Positions 42,767 through 51,082 of a stretch of 64,000 nt of DNA are shown piece after piece. A program made the position numbers and the translations under genes. The notes under the pieces were generated by a model. It was given only the letters and a program-made list of their open reading frames with translations, made no database searches and was not told where the DNA came from. Numbering within the stretch: position 1 is the stretch's first letter; every line of letters starts with the position of its first letter. Source of the DNA: Leucobacter chinensis (GTDB lineage: Bacteria > Actinomycetota > Actinomycetes > Actinomycetales > Microbacteriaceae); assembly GCF_019049105.1 (NCBI RefSeq), contig NZ_JAHQZR010000005.1:62001-126000 (forward strand), read 5' to 3'.

Positions 42767-44533
42767 TTAGGCGGGGTCGACGATCGAGAGCAGAACGTGG
42801 CCGCTCGGAACCGTTGAGCCGACGGGAGCGTCGATCGTTTCGATGACTCCGTCGCGGTGGGCGAAGATCGACTGCTCCATCTTCATCGCCTCGAGCACGA
42901 CCACGAGATCGCCCTCAGAAACCTGCTGGCCCTCTTCGACCGCGAGCTTCACGACGGTAGCCTGCATCGGGGCCGAGACGGTCGTGCCGCTACCTCCCGA
43001 GAGGCTTGCGCTCTTCGTGCGTTTCGGAGCTGGGCCGCGGGTTACCTCTTGGTCAGAGAGCGGCAGCAACGAGGTCGGCATGCGAACCTCGATGCGGCGG
43101 CCATCGACCTCAACGACCACGCTGTGGCGCTGTGGGCCGGCGGTGCCGAGCACTGACTGGCCCTGCCAAGGTTCGATGTCATTGACCCACTCGTTCTCGA
43201 TCCACAGGGTGTACACGCCAAAGCTGCCGTTTTCGGCAGTGAAGGCGGGATCGCTGACAATCTTGCGGTGAAAGGGAACCACCGTCGGCATGCCCTGCAC
43301 CTCGAACTCTGCGAGGGTGCGGCGTGCGCGGGCGAGCGCCTCGTCGCGGGTTGCGCCGGTGACGATGAGCTTGCCGAGCATCGAGTCGAAAGCACCCGAG
43401 ATGACATCGCCAGCCTGAACACCGGTGTCGATGCGAACGCCGGGGCCGCTCACCATCGTGAACTGGGTGACGGTACCCGGGGCAGGCAAGAAGCCGTTGC
43501 CCGGATCTTCACCGTTGATACGAAACTCGAACGAGTGGCCGTGCGCCACAGGGTCGGCGTAATCGATGACGCCGCCCTCAGCGATGCGGAACTGTTCGCG
43601 CACGAGGTCGATACCCGTGATCTCTTCAGAGACAGTGTGTTCTACCTGCAGGCGGGTGTTGACCTCGAGGAACGAGATCGTGCCGTCTTGTGCCACGAGG
43701 AACTCGCAGGTGCCAGCGCCAACGTAGCCGACCTCGGCGAGAATCGCTTTCGAAGCGCGGTACAGCTCGGCGTTCTGCTCGTCGGTGAGGAAGGGCGCCG
43801 GTGCCTCTTCAACAAGTTTCTGGTGACGGCGCTGCAGCGAGCAGTCGCGCGTTGAAATGACCACAACGTTGCCGTGCTGGTCGGCAAGGCACTGGGTCTC
43901 GACGTGACGGGGCTTCTCGAGGTACTTCTCAACGAAGCACTCGCCGCGACCAAACGCGGCAACTGCCTCACGGGTAGCCGACTCGAAGAGCTCGGCGACC
44001 TCATCGCGCTCGTACGCCACCTTGAGGCCGCGGCCGCCACCGCCAAACGCTGCCTTGATCGCGATGGGCAGGCCGACCTCGTCGGCAAAAGCGAGCACCT
44101 CGTCGGCGTTCTTGACCGGGTCACTCGTGCCTGCCGCGAGCGGAGCGCCCACCTTCTCGGCCACGTGACGGGCCGAAACCTTGTCGCCGAGACGTTCGAT
44201 AGCCTCGGGGCTGGGGCCGATCCACGTCAGCCCCGCATCAATCACCGCACGGGCGAAATCGGCGTTCTCGGCGAGAAAGCCGTAACCAGGGTGCACCGCG
44301 TCGGCGCCAGAGCGGCGGGCAACGGCGAGCAGTTTGTCGATGACGAGGTAGGTCTCGGCACTCGTGGTGCCATCGAGCGCGTAGGCCTCGTCGGCGAGTT
44401 GCGCGTGAAGAGCATCACGATCTTGGTCTGCATAGACCGCGACCGAGGCGATTCCAGCGTCAGTTGCTGCACGGATAATACGAACTGCAATCTCACCACG
44501 GTTAGCAATGAGTACTTTGTTGAGTCGCGACAT
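42767..44533 (-). CDS. accA3: Acyl-CoA carboxylase alpha subunit (biotin carboxylase plus BCCP)
   Basis: 588 residues. Biotin carboxylase at about 1-450: [42 protein letters not shown] and [15 protein letters not shown]. The biotinyl domain at the C-terminus has EAMKMEQ near 553, and ends SIVDPA. In actinobacteria such AccA3-type subunits serve acetyl- and propionyl-CoA carboxylases with separate AccD subunits, none of which is in the window. ATG 44533 follows TACACT (44541-44546) by 7 nt (leaderless). It is distinct from the copy at 17961, which has a long Gly/Ala linker. Confidence 0.92.
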   Translation of the reverse strand: MSRLNKVLIANRGEIAVRIIRAATDAGIASVAVYADQDRDALHAQLADEAYALDGTTSAETYLVIDKLLAVARRSGADAVHPGYGFLAENADFARAVIDAGLTWIGPSPEAIERLGDKVSARHVAEKVGAPLAAGTSDPVKNADEVLAFADEVGLPIAIKAAFGGGGRGLKVAYERDEVAELFESATREAVAAFGRGECFVEKYLEKPRHVETQCLADQHGNVVVISTRDCSLQRRHQKLVEEAPAPFLTDEQNAELYRASKAILAEVGYVGAGTCEFLVAQDGTISFLEVNTRLQVEHTVSEEITGIDLVREQFRIAEGGVIDYADPVAHGHSFEFRINGEDPGNGFLPAPGTVTQFTMVSGPGVRIDTGVQAGDVISGAFDSMLGKLIVTGATRDEALARARRTLAEFEVQGMPTVVPFHRKIVSDPAFTAENGSFGVYTLWIENEWVNDIEPWQGQSVLGTAGPQRHSVVVEVDGRRIEVRMPTSLLPLSDQEVTRGPAPKRTKSASLSGGSGTTVSAPMQATVVKLAVEEGQQVSEGDLVVVLEAMKMEQSIFAHRDGVIETIDAPVGSTVPSGHVLLSIVDPA

Positions 44534-44646
44534 GATCTCAAGTGTATTCGAGCCCGCACCCGGTCAGCGAGATATACACGACAAAGCTTGGGGGTTTTCG
44601 TTGCTTTTTCATACCATTGCGCTGGTTCTCGGGCTGCTCAGCGTTC

Positions 44647-44715
44647 GCTAGCGTTGCGTTGCGTTGCGTTGCGTTGCGTTCTGTTCTGTTCTGCTCGCTA
44701 GCGTTGCGTTCTGCG
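44647..44715. repeat. Pentanucleotide (GCGTT)6 tract with flanking direct repeats
   Basis: Six GCGTT units at 44651-44680 are followed by CTGTT units; GCTAGCGTTGCGTT occurs at both ends of the tract. It lies in the 293-bp spacer between divergent accA3 and the MaoC genes. Nothing else but the promoters was seen there. Confidence 0.85.
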
Positions 44716-44826
44716 CTGGTGCTTGGCGACCTCTGGCCTGGCGCGCAGGACGCGCTGCGGGCTTCTCGGCCTCGGCAGCGTGCGATCGCTCGGGCCGTGT
44801 CGGTCGGGCACGGTAGACTACCGAGC

Positions 44827-45270
44827 GTGGTTAATGTAGCGGTTCAAGGTAAACAGTACGAGGCAACCGCGCCCTACCTCGTGGGGCGCGAAAAGGTTCG
44901 TGAGTTCGCGCGCGCTGTGCTCAGCGAAGCGCCGATGCATCACGACGTTGACGCGGCACGTGCGGCCGGCTTTGCCGACGTCGTAGCGCCGCCGACCTTC
45001 GCGGTTGTGGTGCAAGATGCGACGCTGCAGCAGTTGCTCGCAGACGACGAGGCCGACGTTGACTTCTCGCGCGTCGTGCACGGTGACCAGCGCTTCAGCT
45101 ATACCCGGCCCATCGTCGCGGGCGACGAGCTCACCGCGACGCTCACGGTCGCCTCGGTCAAACAGCTCGGCGCACACTCGATGGTCACCGCCTCGAGCAA
45201 CATCGTTGATACTCATGGCGAGCACGTGGTGACAGCGATCTCGACGCTCGTTGTACGAGGAGAAGAATAG
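44827..45270 (+). CDS. MaoC-family dehydratase subunit A (FAS1-like, HadA-type)
   Basis: 147 residues. N-terminal MaoC-like (FAS1-type) dehydratase: YLVGREKVREFARAV near 16-30, FADVVAPPTFAVVVQ near 50-64, and VVHGDQRFSYTRPIVAGDEL near 82-101. It lacks the catalytic Asp/His of the R-hydratase motif and would pair with subunit B. GTG 44827 follows TAGACT (44814-44819) by 7 nt, a leaderless start; the longer frame from 44542 runs through a GCGTT repeat and is rejected. The pair likely dehydrates 3-hydroxyacyl-ACP in fatty acid elongation. Confidence 0.86.
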   Translation: MVNVAVQGKQYEATAPYLVGREKVREFARAVLSEAPMHHDVDAARAAGFADVVAPPTFAVVVQDATLQQLLADDEADVDFSRVVHGDQRFSYTRPIVAGDELTATLTVASVKQLGAHSMVTASSNIVDTHGEHVVTAISTLVVRGEE

Positions 45271-45272
45271 TC

Positions 45273-45704
45273 ATGCCCCAGTACACAGACCTCAGCGTCG
45301 GTGACGTCGTCGTTACCCGCGACCTCACGCTCACCCGTGACTCACTCGTGCGCTACGCGGGTGCCTCGCTCGACTTCAACCCCATTCACTACCGCGACGA
45401 TGTCGCCCAGTCGGTCGGGCTTCCCGGCGTGCTTGCCCACGGCATGCTCACGATGGGCGCTGCCGCGAGCCCCGTTGCCGAGTGGATCGGCGCGAGCGGC
45501 ATCATCGTCGATTACCAGTCGCGCTTCACGAAGCCGGTTCCCGTCGATGCCACCGAGGGTGCTCAGGTGAGCGTCACCGCGACCGTCGGCAAGCTCGATG
45601 ATGAGGCCCAGGAGGCCCGCATCGATCTCAAAGTGGTCTTCAATGAGCAGACCGTGCTTGGCAAGAGCCAGGTCGTGGTTCGCTTCACGAAGGGTGACCT
45701 GTGA
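45273..45704 (+). CDS. MaoC-family dehydratase subunit B (HadB-type)
   Basis: 143 residues. Carries the hydratase 2 motif YAGASLDFNPIHYRDDVAQSVGLPGVLAHG near 25-54, with catalytic Asp and His. With the upstream subunit it would form a heterodimeric 3-hydroxyacyl dehydratase. Starts 2 bp after subunit A and overlaps murB by 4 bp, so fatty acid and cell-wall precursor genes share a message. Confidence 0.88.
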   Translation: MPQYTDLSVGDVVVTRDLTLTRDSLVRYAGASLDFNPIHYRDDVAQSVGLPGVLAHGMLTMGAAASPVAEWIGASGIIVDYQSRFTKPVPVDATEGAQVSVTATVGKLDDEAQEARIDLKVVFNEQTVLGKSQVVVRFTKGDL

Positions 45705-46840
45705 GCGAGAGCGTCGCATCGCTCGCATCGCTCACCACGATGCGGGTTGGCGGCCACGCCGACCGCGTACTCGTCGCCCGGTCGCGTGACGAGCTCATCG
45801 AACGCTCGATTGAGCTCTGGGCCGACGGCGACGACTGGCTGCTGCTTGGCGGCGGGTCAAACACGATCGTGAGCGATGAGGGGTACCCCGGGCCGGTCCT
45901 GCTTGCCCGCAGCGAGGGTATCGAGGTCATCGACGACCCCTCGCTACCCGCCAATAAGGTGCGGGTGCGTGTACAGGCAGGCCAAGACTGGGACTCGGTC
46001 GTGGTAACCACCCTCGCCCGTGGCTGGGGCGGCCTCGAAGCGCTCTCGGGCATTCCGGGCTGCGCTGGCGCTGCACCCATGCAAAACATTGGTGCCTACG
46101 GCTGCGAGATCGCTGACGTGCTCGTCTCGATCGAGCTGCTTGAGCGCGATACCGAAGAGGTGCGCATGGTCTCGGCCGAAGAGCTCGCTTTTGGCTACCG
46201 CGACTCAGCCCTGAAGCGCCGCGACCTCGAGGGAGTCGTGCTCTCGATCGACCTCGTGCTCACCCGTGGAGCCGACGGCTCAGCCTCGAGCGCCCCCGTT
46301 ATCTTCCCGCAGCTCGCGAAGGCTCTTGACGTCAAACTCGGAGCGATCGTCTCGGGTCGCGACGTTCGCGAGAGCGTGCTGTCGCTGCGTGGCTCGAAGG
46401 GCATGGTGCTCGACTCTGCCGACCACGACACCTGGTCTGCGGGATCGTTCTTCACGAACCCCATCGTGAGCGCCGACTTCGCGAAGTCGCTCCCGGCCGA
46501 TGCTCCCCGCTTTCCGATGGAGCCGGCCCCCGAGCGCCCCATCGCGGTCCCGCTCGAAGACGCCGCAAACCTCGAAGCCTACCTGCCACCGCAGCCGGCC
46601 GACCGTCGCGTGAAGCTCTCGGCAGCCTGGCTCATCGAGCATGCCGGCATCAAACCCGGCTACCGCATTCCCGGCTCGGGCGCGGGCGTTTCGACGAAGC
46701 ACTCCCTCGCAATCACCAACCGCGGATCAGCGACAGCCGCCGAGGTCGCCGAGCTGGCCCGCTACATCACGACCCGCGTGCAGTCGGAGTTCGGCGTGCT
46801 GCTGGTTCCTGAGCCGAACATCTACGGCCTGCAGCTTTAG
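45701..46840 (+). CDS. murB: UDP-N-acetylenolpyruvoylglucosamine reductase
   Basis: Second committed step of peptidoglycan precursor synthesis; reduces UDP-GlcNAc-enolpyruvate to UDP-MurNAc using NADPH and FAD. 379 residues. FAD-binding LLGGGSNTIVSDEG near 48-61, ALSGIPGCAGAAPMQNIGAYG near 112-132, catalytic Ser in AGSFFTNPI near 248, catalytic Glu in VPEPNIYGLQL at the C-terminus. GTG 45701 overlaps the MaoC gene stop. A strong terminator follows. Confidence 0.94.
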   Translation: MSESVASLASLTTMRVGGHADRVLVARSRDELIERSIELWADGDDWLLLGGGSNTIVSDEGYPGPVLLARSEGIEVIDDPSLPANKVRVRVQAGQDWDSVVVTTLARGWGGLEALSGIPGCAGAAPMQNIGAYGCEIADVLVSIELLERDTEEVRMVSAEELAFGYRDSALKRRDLEGVVLSIDLVLTRGADGSASSAPVIFPQLAKALDVKLGAIVSGRDVRESVLSLRGSKGMVLDSADHDTWSAGSFFTNPIVSADFAKSLPADAPRFPMEPAPERPIAVPLEDAANLEAYLPPQPADRRVKLSAAWLIEHAGIKPGYRIPGSGAGVSTKHSLAITNRGSATAAEVAELARYITTRVQSEFGVLLVPEPNIYGLQL

Positions 46841-46845
46841 CGCGG

Positions 46846-46869
46846 CATCGCGCAGCGGCGCGATGTTTT
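46846..46869 (+). terminator. Intrinsic terminator of murB
   Basis: CATCGCGC (46846-46853), loop AGCG, GCGCGATG (46858-46865), then TTTT. Perfect 8-bp stem 5 bp after the stop. Confidence 0.9.
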
Positions 46870-47004
46870 CGGGGAATGCTGTCGGCGCGGTGCGCCGGCC
46901 GTTGTGTGCTGCTCTGAGTCTTGTGTGGCGCGCTGCGTTGCATGTTCAATCCCGCTTGCCTGCGCTTTTCGCGTTCAGGCCCTCTTGCCTGTGTTTTTCG
47001 CGTC

Positions 47005-47058
47005 TACTTGACGAAAAGTAGGGTTGTATGGCTTAAACACCCTGCTTTTCGTCAAGTA
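47005..47058. repeat. 54-bp palindromic repeat, copy 4
   Basis: Arms match copy 1 except one change in the left arm (AAAGTAGGG instead of AAAGCAGGG), which leaves a G-T pair; the centre is TGTATGGCTTAAAC. Confidence 0.94.
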
Positions 47059-47336
47059 GATCCCGTATGCCGTGGGCGTGGGCGTGGGCGACATCTCGAG
47101 CTCATGCTGCATCTGGGCTGAAGAACGTTCGTATGCCGAGCTGCCCTGGGTGAAGCGACACCCTCGGACTGAGTTCACCCCAATCGCGGCGGTCTCGCGT
47201 GCCGTTTAACGCAGTCGAGTGTTGGTTGGCGCTGGCGAGAGTCAGCGGGCGCTGTTGCGTTCTGGTTGACGCGCTTGCTCTCGTCCCGTGACGCGATTTC
47301 GCGCCTTGTGGGTCTCTTGCCCGTGCTTTTCCCGTT

Positions 47337-47390
47337 TACTTGACGAAAAGCAGGGTTATAGGGCTGAAACACCCTGCTTTTCGTCAAGTG
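47337..47390. repeat. 54-bp palindromic repeat, copy 5
   Basis: Arms as in copy 1 apart from the last base (G for A); the centre is TATAGGGCTGAAAC. It lies 278 bp from copy 4 in the same orientation. Confidence 0.94.
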
Positions 47391-47451
47391 GATCGAGTAT
47401 CGCTCGAGAAAGCCGAAGCAGCTGAAGGAGGCGAAGATGTCGAAGGCGGTG

Positions 47452-47531
47452 CGGCAGGACCGAGGGTAGCGCGGCAGCACCGAGGGCAGCGCGGCAGCAC
47501 CGACGGTGGTGCGGCAGCACCGAGTGTAGCG
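47452..47531. repeat. 20-bp tandem repeat, 4 copies
   Basis: Units start at 47452, 47472, 47492 and 47512 and share CGGCAGCACCGAG with variable ends. They lie just after the stop side of the converging PatB-like gene. Confidence 0.85.
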
Positions 47532-47565
47532 CCGAAAGCAACGCCGACGGTGGTGCGGCGGCGCG

Positions 47566-48780
47566 TCAGCGCGGGAGGTCGGTCGGGTCGGCCGGCGCAG
47601 CAGCGCGCGCCATGCGCGCCACCGCCTCGCGCAGCACCTCCTCGGAGCAGCCGAGGTTCAGGCGAATGCAGCCGTGGCCGTTTGCCCCGAAGGTGGCGCC
47701 GTCGCTCACGATGAGGTCGGCCTTTTCGAGCAGCGTGAGGGCCGGGTTAGGGCCGAGGCCTGCGTCGTTGAGGTCGATCCAGGCGAGGTAGCTCGTCTTG
47801 GGCGGGGTGTAGCGCGCGCCGGGAACGTGCTCGGCCAGGAGTTCGGCAAGCAGGCGGCCGTTCGAGCTGACCTGGGTGATGGCGCGGTCGAGCCAGTCGC
47901 GGCAGTCGGCGAAGGCGACCTGCGAGGCGGTGCGGCCGAGAATGCTCGTCGATCCGCTGAGGGCGACGGTGAGGTATTCGCGCAGTGAGTCGGGCGAGGT
48001 CGCCGGGGGTGCGTAGATGAGGGCGCACTTGGTGCCGGCGATGTTCCAGCCCTTTGACGCTGAGGTGACGGTGACCGAGGTGGTGCCGGCTGCGGCCGCG
48101 ATGGGGGCGAAAGGGGTGAAGGTGACGCCGTGGTGCACGAGCGGTGCGTGGATCTCGTCGGCGATGATGGTGGCGCCGTGGCGGGCGGCCGAGGCGGCAA
48201 GGGCCTCGAGGTCGGCGGCCGAGTGGGCGATGCCGTGGGGGTTGTGGGGGTTTGAGAGCACCATGGCGTGCACGCGGTCGGCTCCTGAGGCGCCGAAAGC
48301 GCGGTCGATTGCGTCGGTGTCGAGGTGCAGGGTTTCGCCGGAGCCGGCGAGCGGGATCTCGACGCACTCGACGCCGAGCTCGGTGAGGTAACCGAAGAAC
48401 GATGGGTAGCTGGGGGTTGCGAGGGCAACGCGGGCGCCCTCGGGCAGCAGGTGCCTGAGCACGGCCTTCACCCCGAAGCTGACGTCGGGGGCGCCGTAAA
48501 AGAACTCGCGTTCGGGCTGCCAGGCCCAGCGATCCGCTGCGAAGTCGGCGAAGGCTCCCACAAGCCCGCTTAGGTCGCCCGAGTAGCCGAGGTCAGAGCG
48601 CTCGATCTGTTCGATGAGTGCCTCGCGAATGCGCTCGTCGATCGTGAAGTCCATCTCGGCGATAAACATCGGCAGCACACCGCTCTGACAGCCGGCCCAC
48701 TTGATGCTCGTGCGCTCTTGGCGCAGGGTCTCTGCGGGCTGGCAATGCAGGGCTTCAGCGTCGGCGGTGAAATCAGTCAT
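47566..48780 (-). CDS. PatB/MalY-type aminotransferase (probable cystathionine beta-lyase)
   Basis: 404 residues, PLP fold type I. MFIAEMDFTIDERIREAL near 38-55 is typical of the MalY/PatB subfamily, then ATPSYPSFFGYL near 120-131, SNPHNPHGI near 173-181 and the PLP-Lys in SASKGWNIAGTKCAL near 240-254. Members split C-S bonds such as cystathionine, or act as aminotransferases. ATG 48780 is the farthest start; no ribosome-binding site is clear. It converges with murB across a repeat-rich spacer. Confidence 0.87.
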   Translation of the reverse strand: MTDFTADAEALHCQPAETLRQERTSIKWAGCQSGVLPMFIAEMDFTIDERIREALIEQIERSDLGYSGDLSGLVGAFADFAADRWAWQPEREFFYGAPDVSFGVKAVLRHLLPEGARVALATPSYPSFFGYLTELGVECVEIPLAGSGETLHLDTDAIDRAFGASGADRVHAMVLSNPHNPHGIAHSAADLEALAASAARHGATIIADEIHAPLVHHGVTFTPFAPIAAAAGTTSVTVTSASKGWNIAGTKCALIYAPPATSPDSLREYLTVALSGSTSILGRTASQVAFADCRDWLDRAITQVSSNGRLLAELLAEHVPGARYTPPKTSYLAWIDLNDAGLGPNPALTLLEKADLIVSDGATFGANGHGCIRLNLGCSEEVLREAVARMARAAAPADPTDLPR

Positions 48781-48849
48781 AACTATATGGTCGCGTTATG
48801 CTTCGAGAATGTCCAATAATGTTTCGTTTGTTACGGGTAAGGAAACAGC

Positions 48850-49599
48850 ATGAGTCGCCAGCATGCTCAGCTGATTCATAGCAAACAGTCAGATACTGAG
48901 GGCATGAACAAGGGACCACGCATTCTGATCGTCGACGACGAGCCCAGCATTCGCGAACTGCTCAGCACGAGCCTTCGCTTCGCAGGGTTCGGCGTGCGCG
49001 CCATCGCCAATGGCGCCGGAGCTATCTCCGCCGTACTCGAAGAAGAACCCGACCTCATCATTCTCGACGTCATGTTGCCAGATATGAACGGCTTCAGCGT
49101 CACCAAGCGACTGCGGTCGGCGGGCTACACCGCCCCGATTCTCTTTCTCACCGCGAAAGACGATGTCGAAGACAAGATTCAAGGCCTCACGGTCGGGGGC
49201 GACGACTACGTCACGAAGCCCTTCTCGCTTGACGAGATCATCGCTCGCATCAAAGCCATCTTGCGCCGCACGATTCAAGAAGACGAAGAGTCAACGTTGG
49301 CCGTCGGCGTCATTAGCCTCGATCAAGACACCCACGAGGTGAGCGTGAACGGCACGCCGATCGAGCTTTCGCCAACCGAGTTCAAGCTGCTGCGGTACCT
49401 CATGCTGAACCCGAACCGAGTGCTCTCGAAGTCGCAAATTCTCGACCACGTCTGGGAATACGACTTCAACGGCGACGCGGGCATCGTCGAGTCGTACATC
49501 TCGTACTTGCGACGCAAGCTTGATCCGCTCACCGAAGAGCCGCTCATTCACACCAAGCGCGGCTTCGGCTACATGCTGAAGGTTTCTGAAACCAAGTAA
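48850..49599 (+). CDS. Response regulator, OmpR/PhoB family
   Basis: 249 residues. After an 18-residue extension the receiver begins ILIVDDEPSIRELL; phospho-acceptor Asp in LIILDVMLPDMNG near 73; Lys in DDYVTKPFSL near 122. The C-terminal winged-helix (about 155-249) includes LSPTEFKLLRYLMLNPNRVLSK and ESYISYLRRKLDP. AAGGAAA precedes ATG 48850; ATG 48904 is an alternative start nearer the receiver domain. Four bases separate it from the kinase gene. Confidence 0.92.
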   Translation: MSRQHAQLIHSKQSDTEGMNKGPRILIVDDEPSIRELLSTSLRFAGFGVRAIANGAGAISAVLEEEPDLIILDVMLPDMNGFSVTKRLRSAGYTAPILFLTAKDDVEDKIQGLTVGGDDYVTKPFSLDEIIARIKAILRRTIQEDEESTLAVGVISLDQDTHEVSVNGTPIELSPTEFKLLRYLMLNPNRVLSKSQILDHVWEYDFNGDAGIVESYISYLRRKLDPLTEEPLIHTKRGFGYMLKVSETK

Positions 49600-49603
49600 C
49601 CTA

Positions 49604-51082
49604 GTGGGCGTGACCCGTACAACACTCGCAGAGCGCCTTTCCCGCGTCTCGCTGCTCAGCAAGATCACGGCGGTGACGGTATTTATCCTCACCCTCGGCT
49701 TGTTTGTGGCGGGCGCGGGAACGCTCGCGTTTTTGAAACCGCAGCTCGCGGTGAACGAAGATGAGAAGCTCAAACAGTTGCTCGTCGACCCGACCTCTGA
49801 GCTCGCGGTGGGTGCGAACCCGCAAGAGATCAGGCGCGAAGACGTGCTCTTCGCCTCTGATCAGTACTACATCGCCGTGCTCGACGAGGCCGGCAATATT
49901 CTGTTCGACAACTTCCAGTCTCGAGGCAGCCGGGTCTCACCCTCGGTGCCCGAGATTAGCGCCCACTGGGTCGAACAAAACGGCGATACGCCGTTCACGC
50001 TCGACGGGCGAGACGGTTCGCAGTGGCGCGCCGTCGCCGCCGAATTGAGGCCACAGGGCTCTACGGGGGCGCCAGTCGGTTCGATGCTTTTCGCCGTTTC
50101 GACCGACAACGTCAATCAGGTCATGGCGCAGTACCTCACGGTGTTCACGGGCTTTGGCATCGCCGTGATTCTGCTCGGCGCCGCCCTCACGCGCTTGCTC
50201 GTCATCGCAACCTTTGAGCCGCTGCACGAGGTTGAGCGCACCGCCCTCGAGATCGCCGACGGCGACTTCTCGAAGCGTATTCAGGTGCGCGCTCCAGGCA
50301 CTGAGGTTGGGCACCTCGGCCAGTCGCTCAACGTCATGCTCGACGAGATCGACGCTTCGTTCAACGATCGTTCCAAAACGATCGAACAGATGCGCCGCTT
50401 CGTTGGCGATGCCGGCCACGAGCTACGTACCCCGCTCGTCTCGGTGCGTGGCTACGCTGAGCTGTACCGCATGGGCGCGATTCAAACGCCCGAAGACGTC
50501 GCACAGGCGATGGGGCGCATCGAGAGCGAGGCGATTCGCATGGGCGACCTCGTCGAAGACCTGCTTGCGCTCGCCAGGCTCGACGAGAAGCGCCCCCTCG
50601 ACCTGCAGCCGGTCAATCTCGTACCGCTCGCACAGGACGCCGCGATGGATGCCAGGGCCCAGGAGCCCGACCGCGAGATCGAGGTCGTGATCGATGACGA
50701 CCCCGTGATCGTGCGCGCCGACGAGATGAAGGTGCGGCAGGTGCTCACGAACCTCATCGCCAATGCGATGCGTCACACCCCAGAGGGCAGCCCGATCGAG
50801 GTCGTCGTCTCGGCGCTGCCAGGCAAAACGACCGGCCAGTTCGAGATCGTCGACCACGGCGACGGCATTCCTGAACAGCTGCGCGACAAGATTTTCGATC
50901 GCTTTTACCGCGCCGACAATTCCCGAAATCGCGAGACCGGTGGATCGGGGCTCGGCCTCGCGATCGTCAAGTCGATTGCCGAGGCTCACCGAGGTGCCGT
51001 GTCGGCTCACGAGACCGATGGGGGCGGCGCCACGTTCAGGGTCGAGCTGCCGCTCGAGTTCTACGCCGAGGCGGCAGAGTAG
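49604..51082 (+). CDS. Sensor histidine kinase, HAMP/HisKA type
   Basis: 492 residues. Membrane segments at about 22-44 and 175-200 flank an extracytoplasmic sensor domain; a HAMP linker follows. HisKA phospho-acceptor in VGDAGHELRTPLVSVRGYAEL near 268-288; the ATPase domain has NLIANAMRHTPEGS (N box), DHGDGIPEQL and GSGLGLAIVKSI. The start is GTG 49604 or GTG 49610. Partner of the 48850 regulator; signal unknown. Its last 22 bp overlap the end of the converging XPB gene. Confidence 0.92.
   Translation: MGVTRTTLAERLSRVSLLSKITAVTVFILTLGLFVAGAGTLAFLKPQLAVNEDEKLKQLLVDPTSELAVGANPQEIRREDVLFASDQYYIAVLDEAGNILFDNFQSRGSRVSPSVPEISAHWVEQNGDTPFTLDGRDGSQWRAVAAELRPQGSTGAPVGSMLFAVSTDNVNQVMAQYLTVFTGFGIAVILLGAALTRLLVIATFEPLHEVERTALEIADGDFSKRIQVRAPGTEVGHLGQSLNVMLDEIDASFNDRSKTIEQMRRFVGDAGHELRTPLVSVRGYAELYRMGAIQTPEDVAQAMGRIESEAIRMGDLVEDLLALARLDEKRPLDLQPVNLVPLAQDAAMDARAQEPDREIEVVIDDDPVIVRADEMKVRQVLTNLIANAMRHTPEGSPIEVVVSALPGKTTGQFEIVDHGDGIPEQLRDKIFDRFYRADNSRNRETGGSGLGLAIVKSIAEAHRGAVSAHETDGGGATFRVELPLEFYAEAAE

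Larger units (their letters stand above)
46841..47565. other. Intergenic spacer with terminator, two palindromes and a tandem array
   Basis: No credible gene in this 725-bp gap between converging murB and the PatB-like gene. It holds the murB terminator (46846-46869), 54-bp palindromes at 47005-47058 and 47337-47390, and a 20-bp tandem array (47452-47531). The 30 bases before both palindromes are alike (CTCTTGCC then GTG, then CTTTTC-like, then CGT). Confidence 0.7.

Noticed and set aside
44542-44826. N-terminal extension of the first MaoC gene
   Set aside because: It translates a GCGTT repeat and crosses the TAGACT -10 box; GTG 44827 gives the usual family start.
47452-47531. Possible CRISPR array
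   Set aside because: Head-to-tail 20-bp units with no spacers; a simple tandem repeat.
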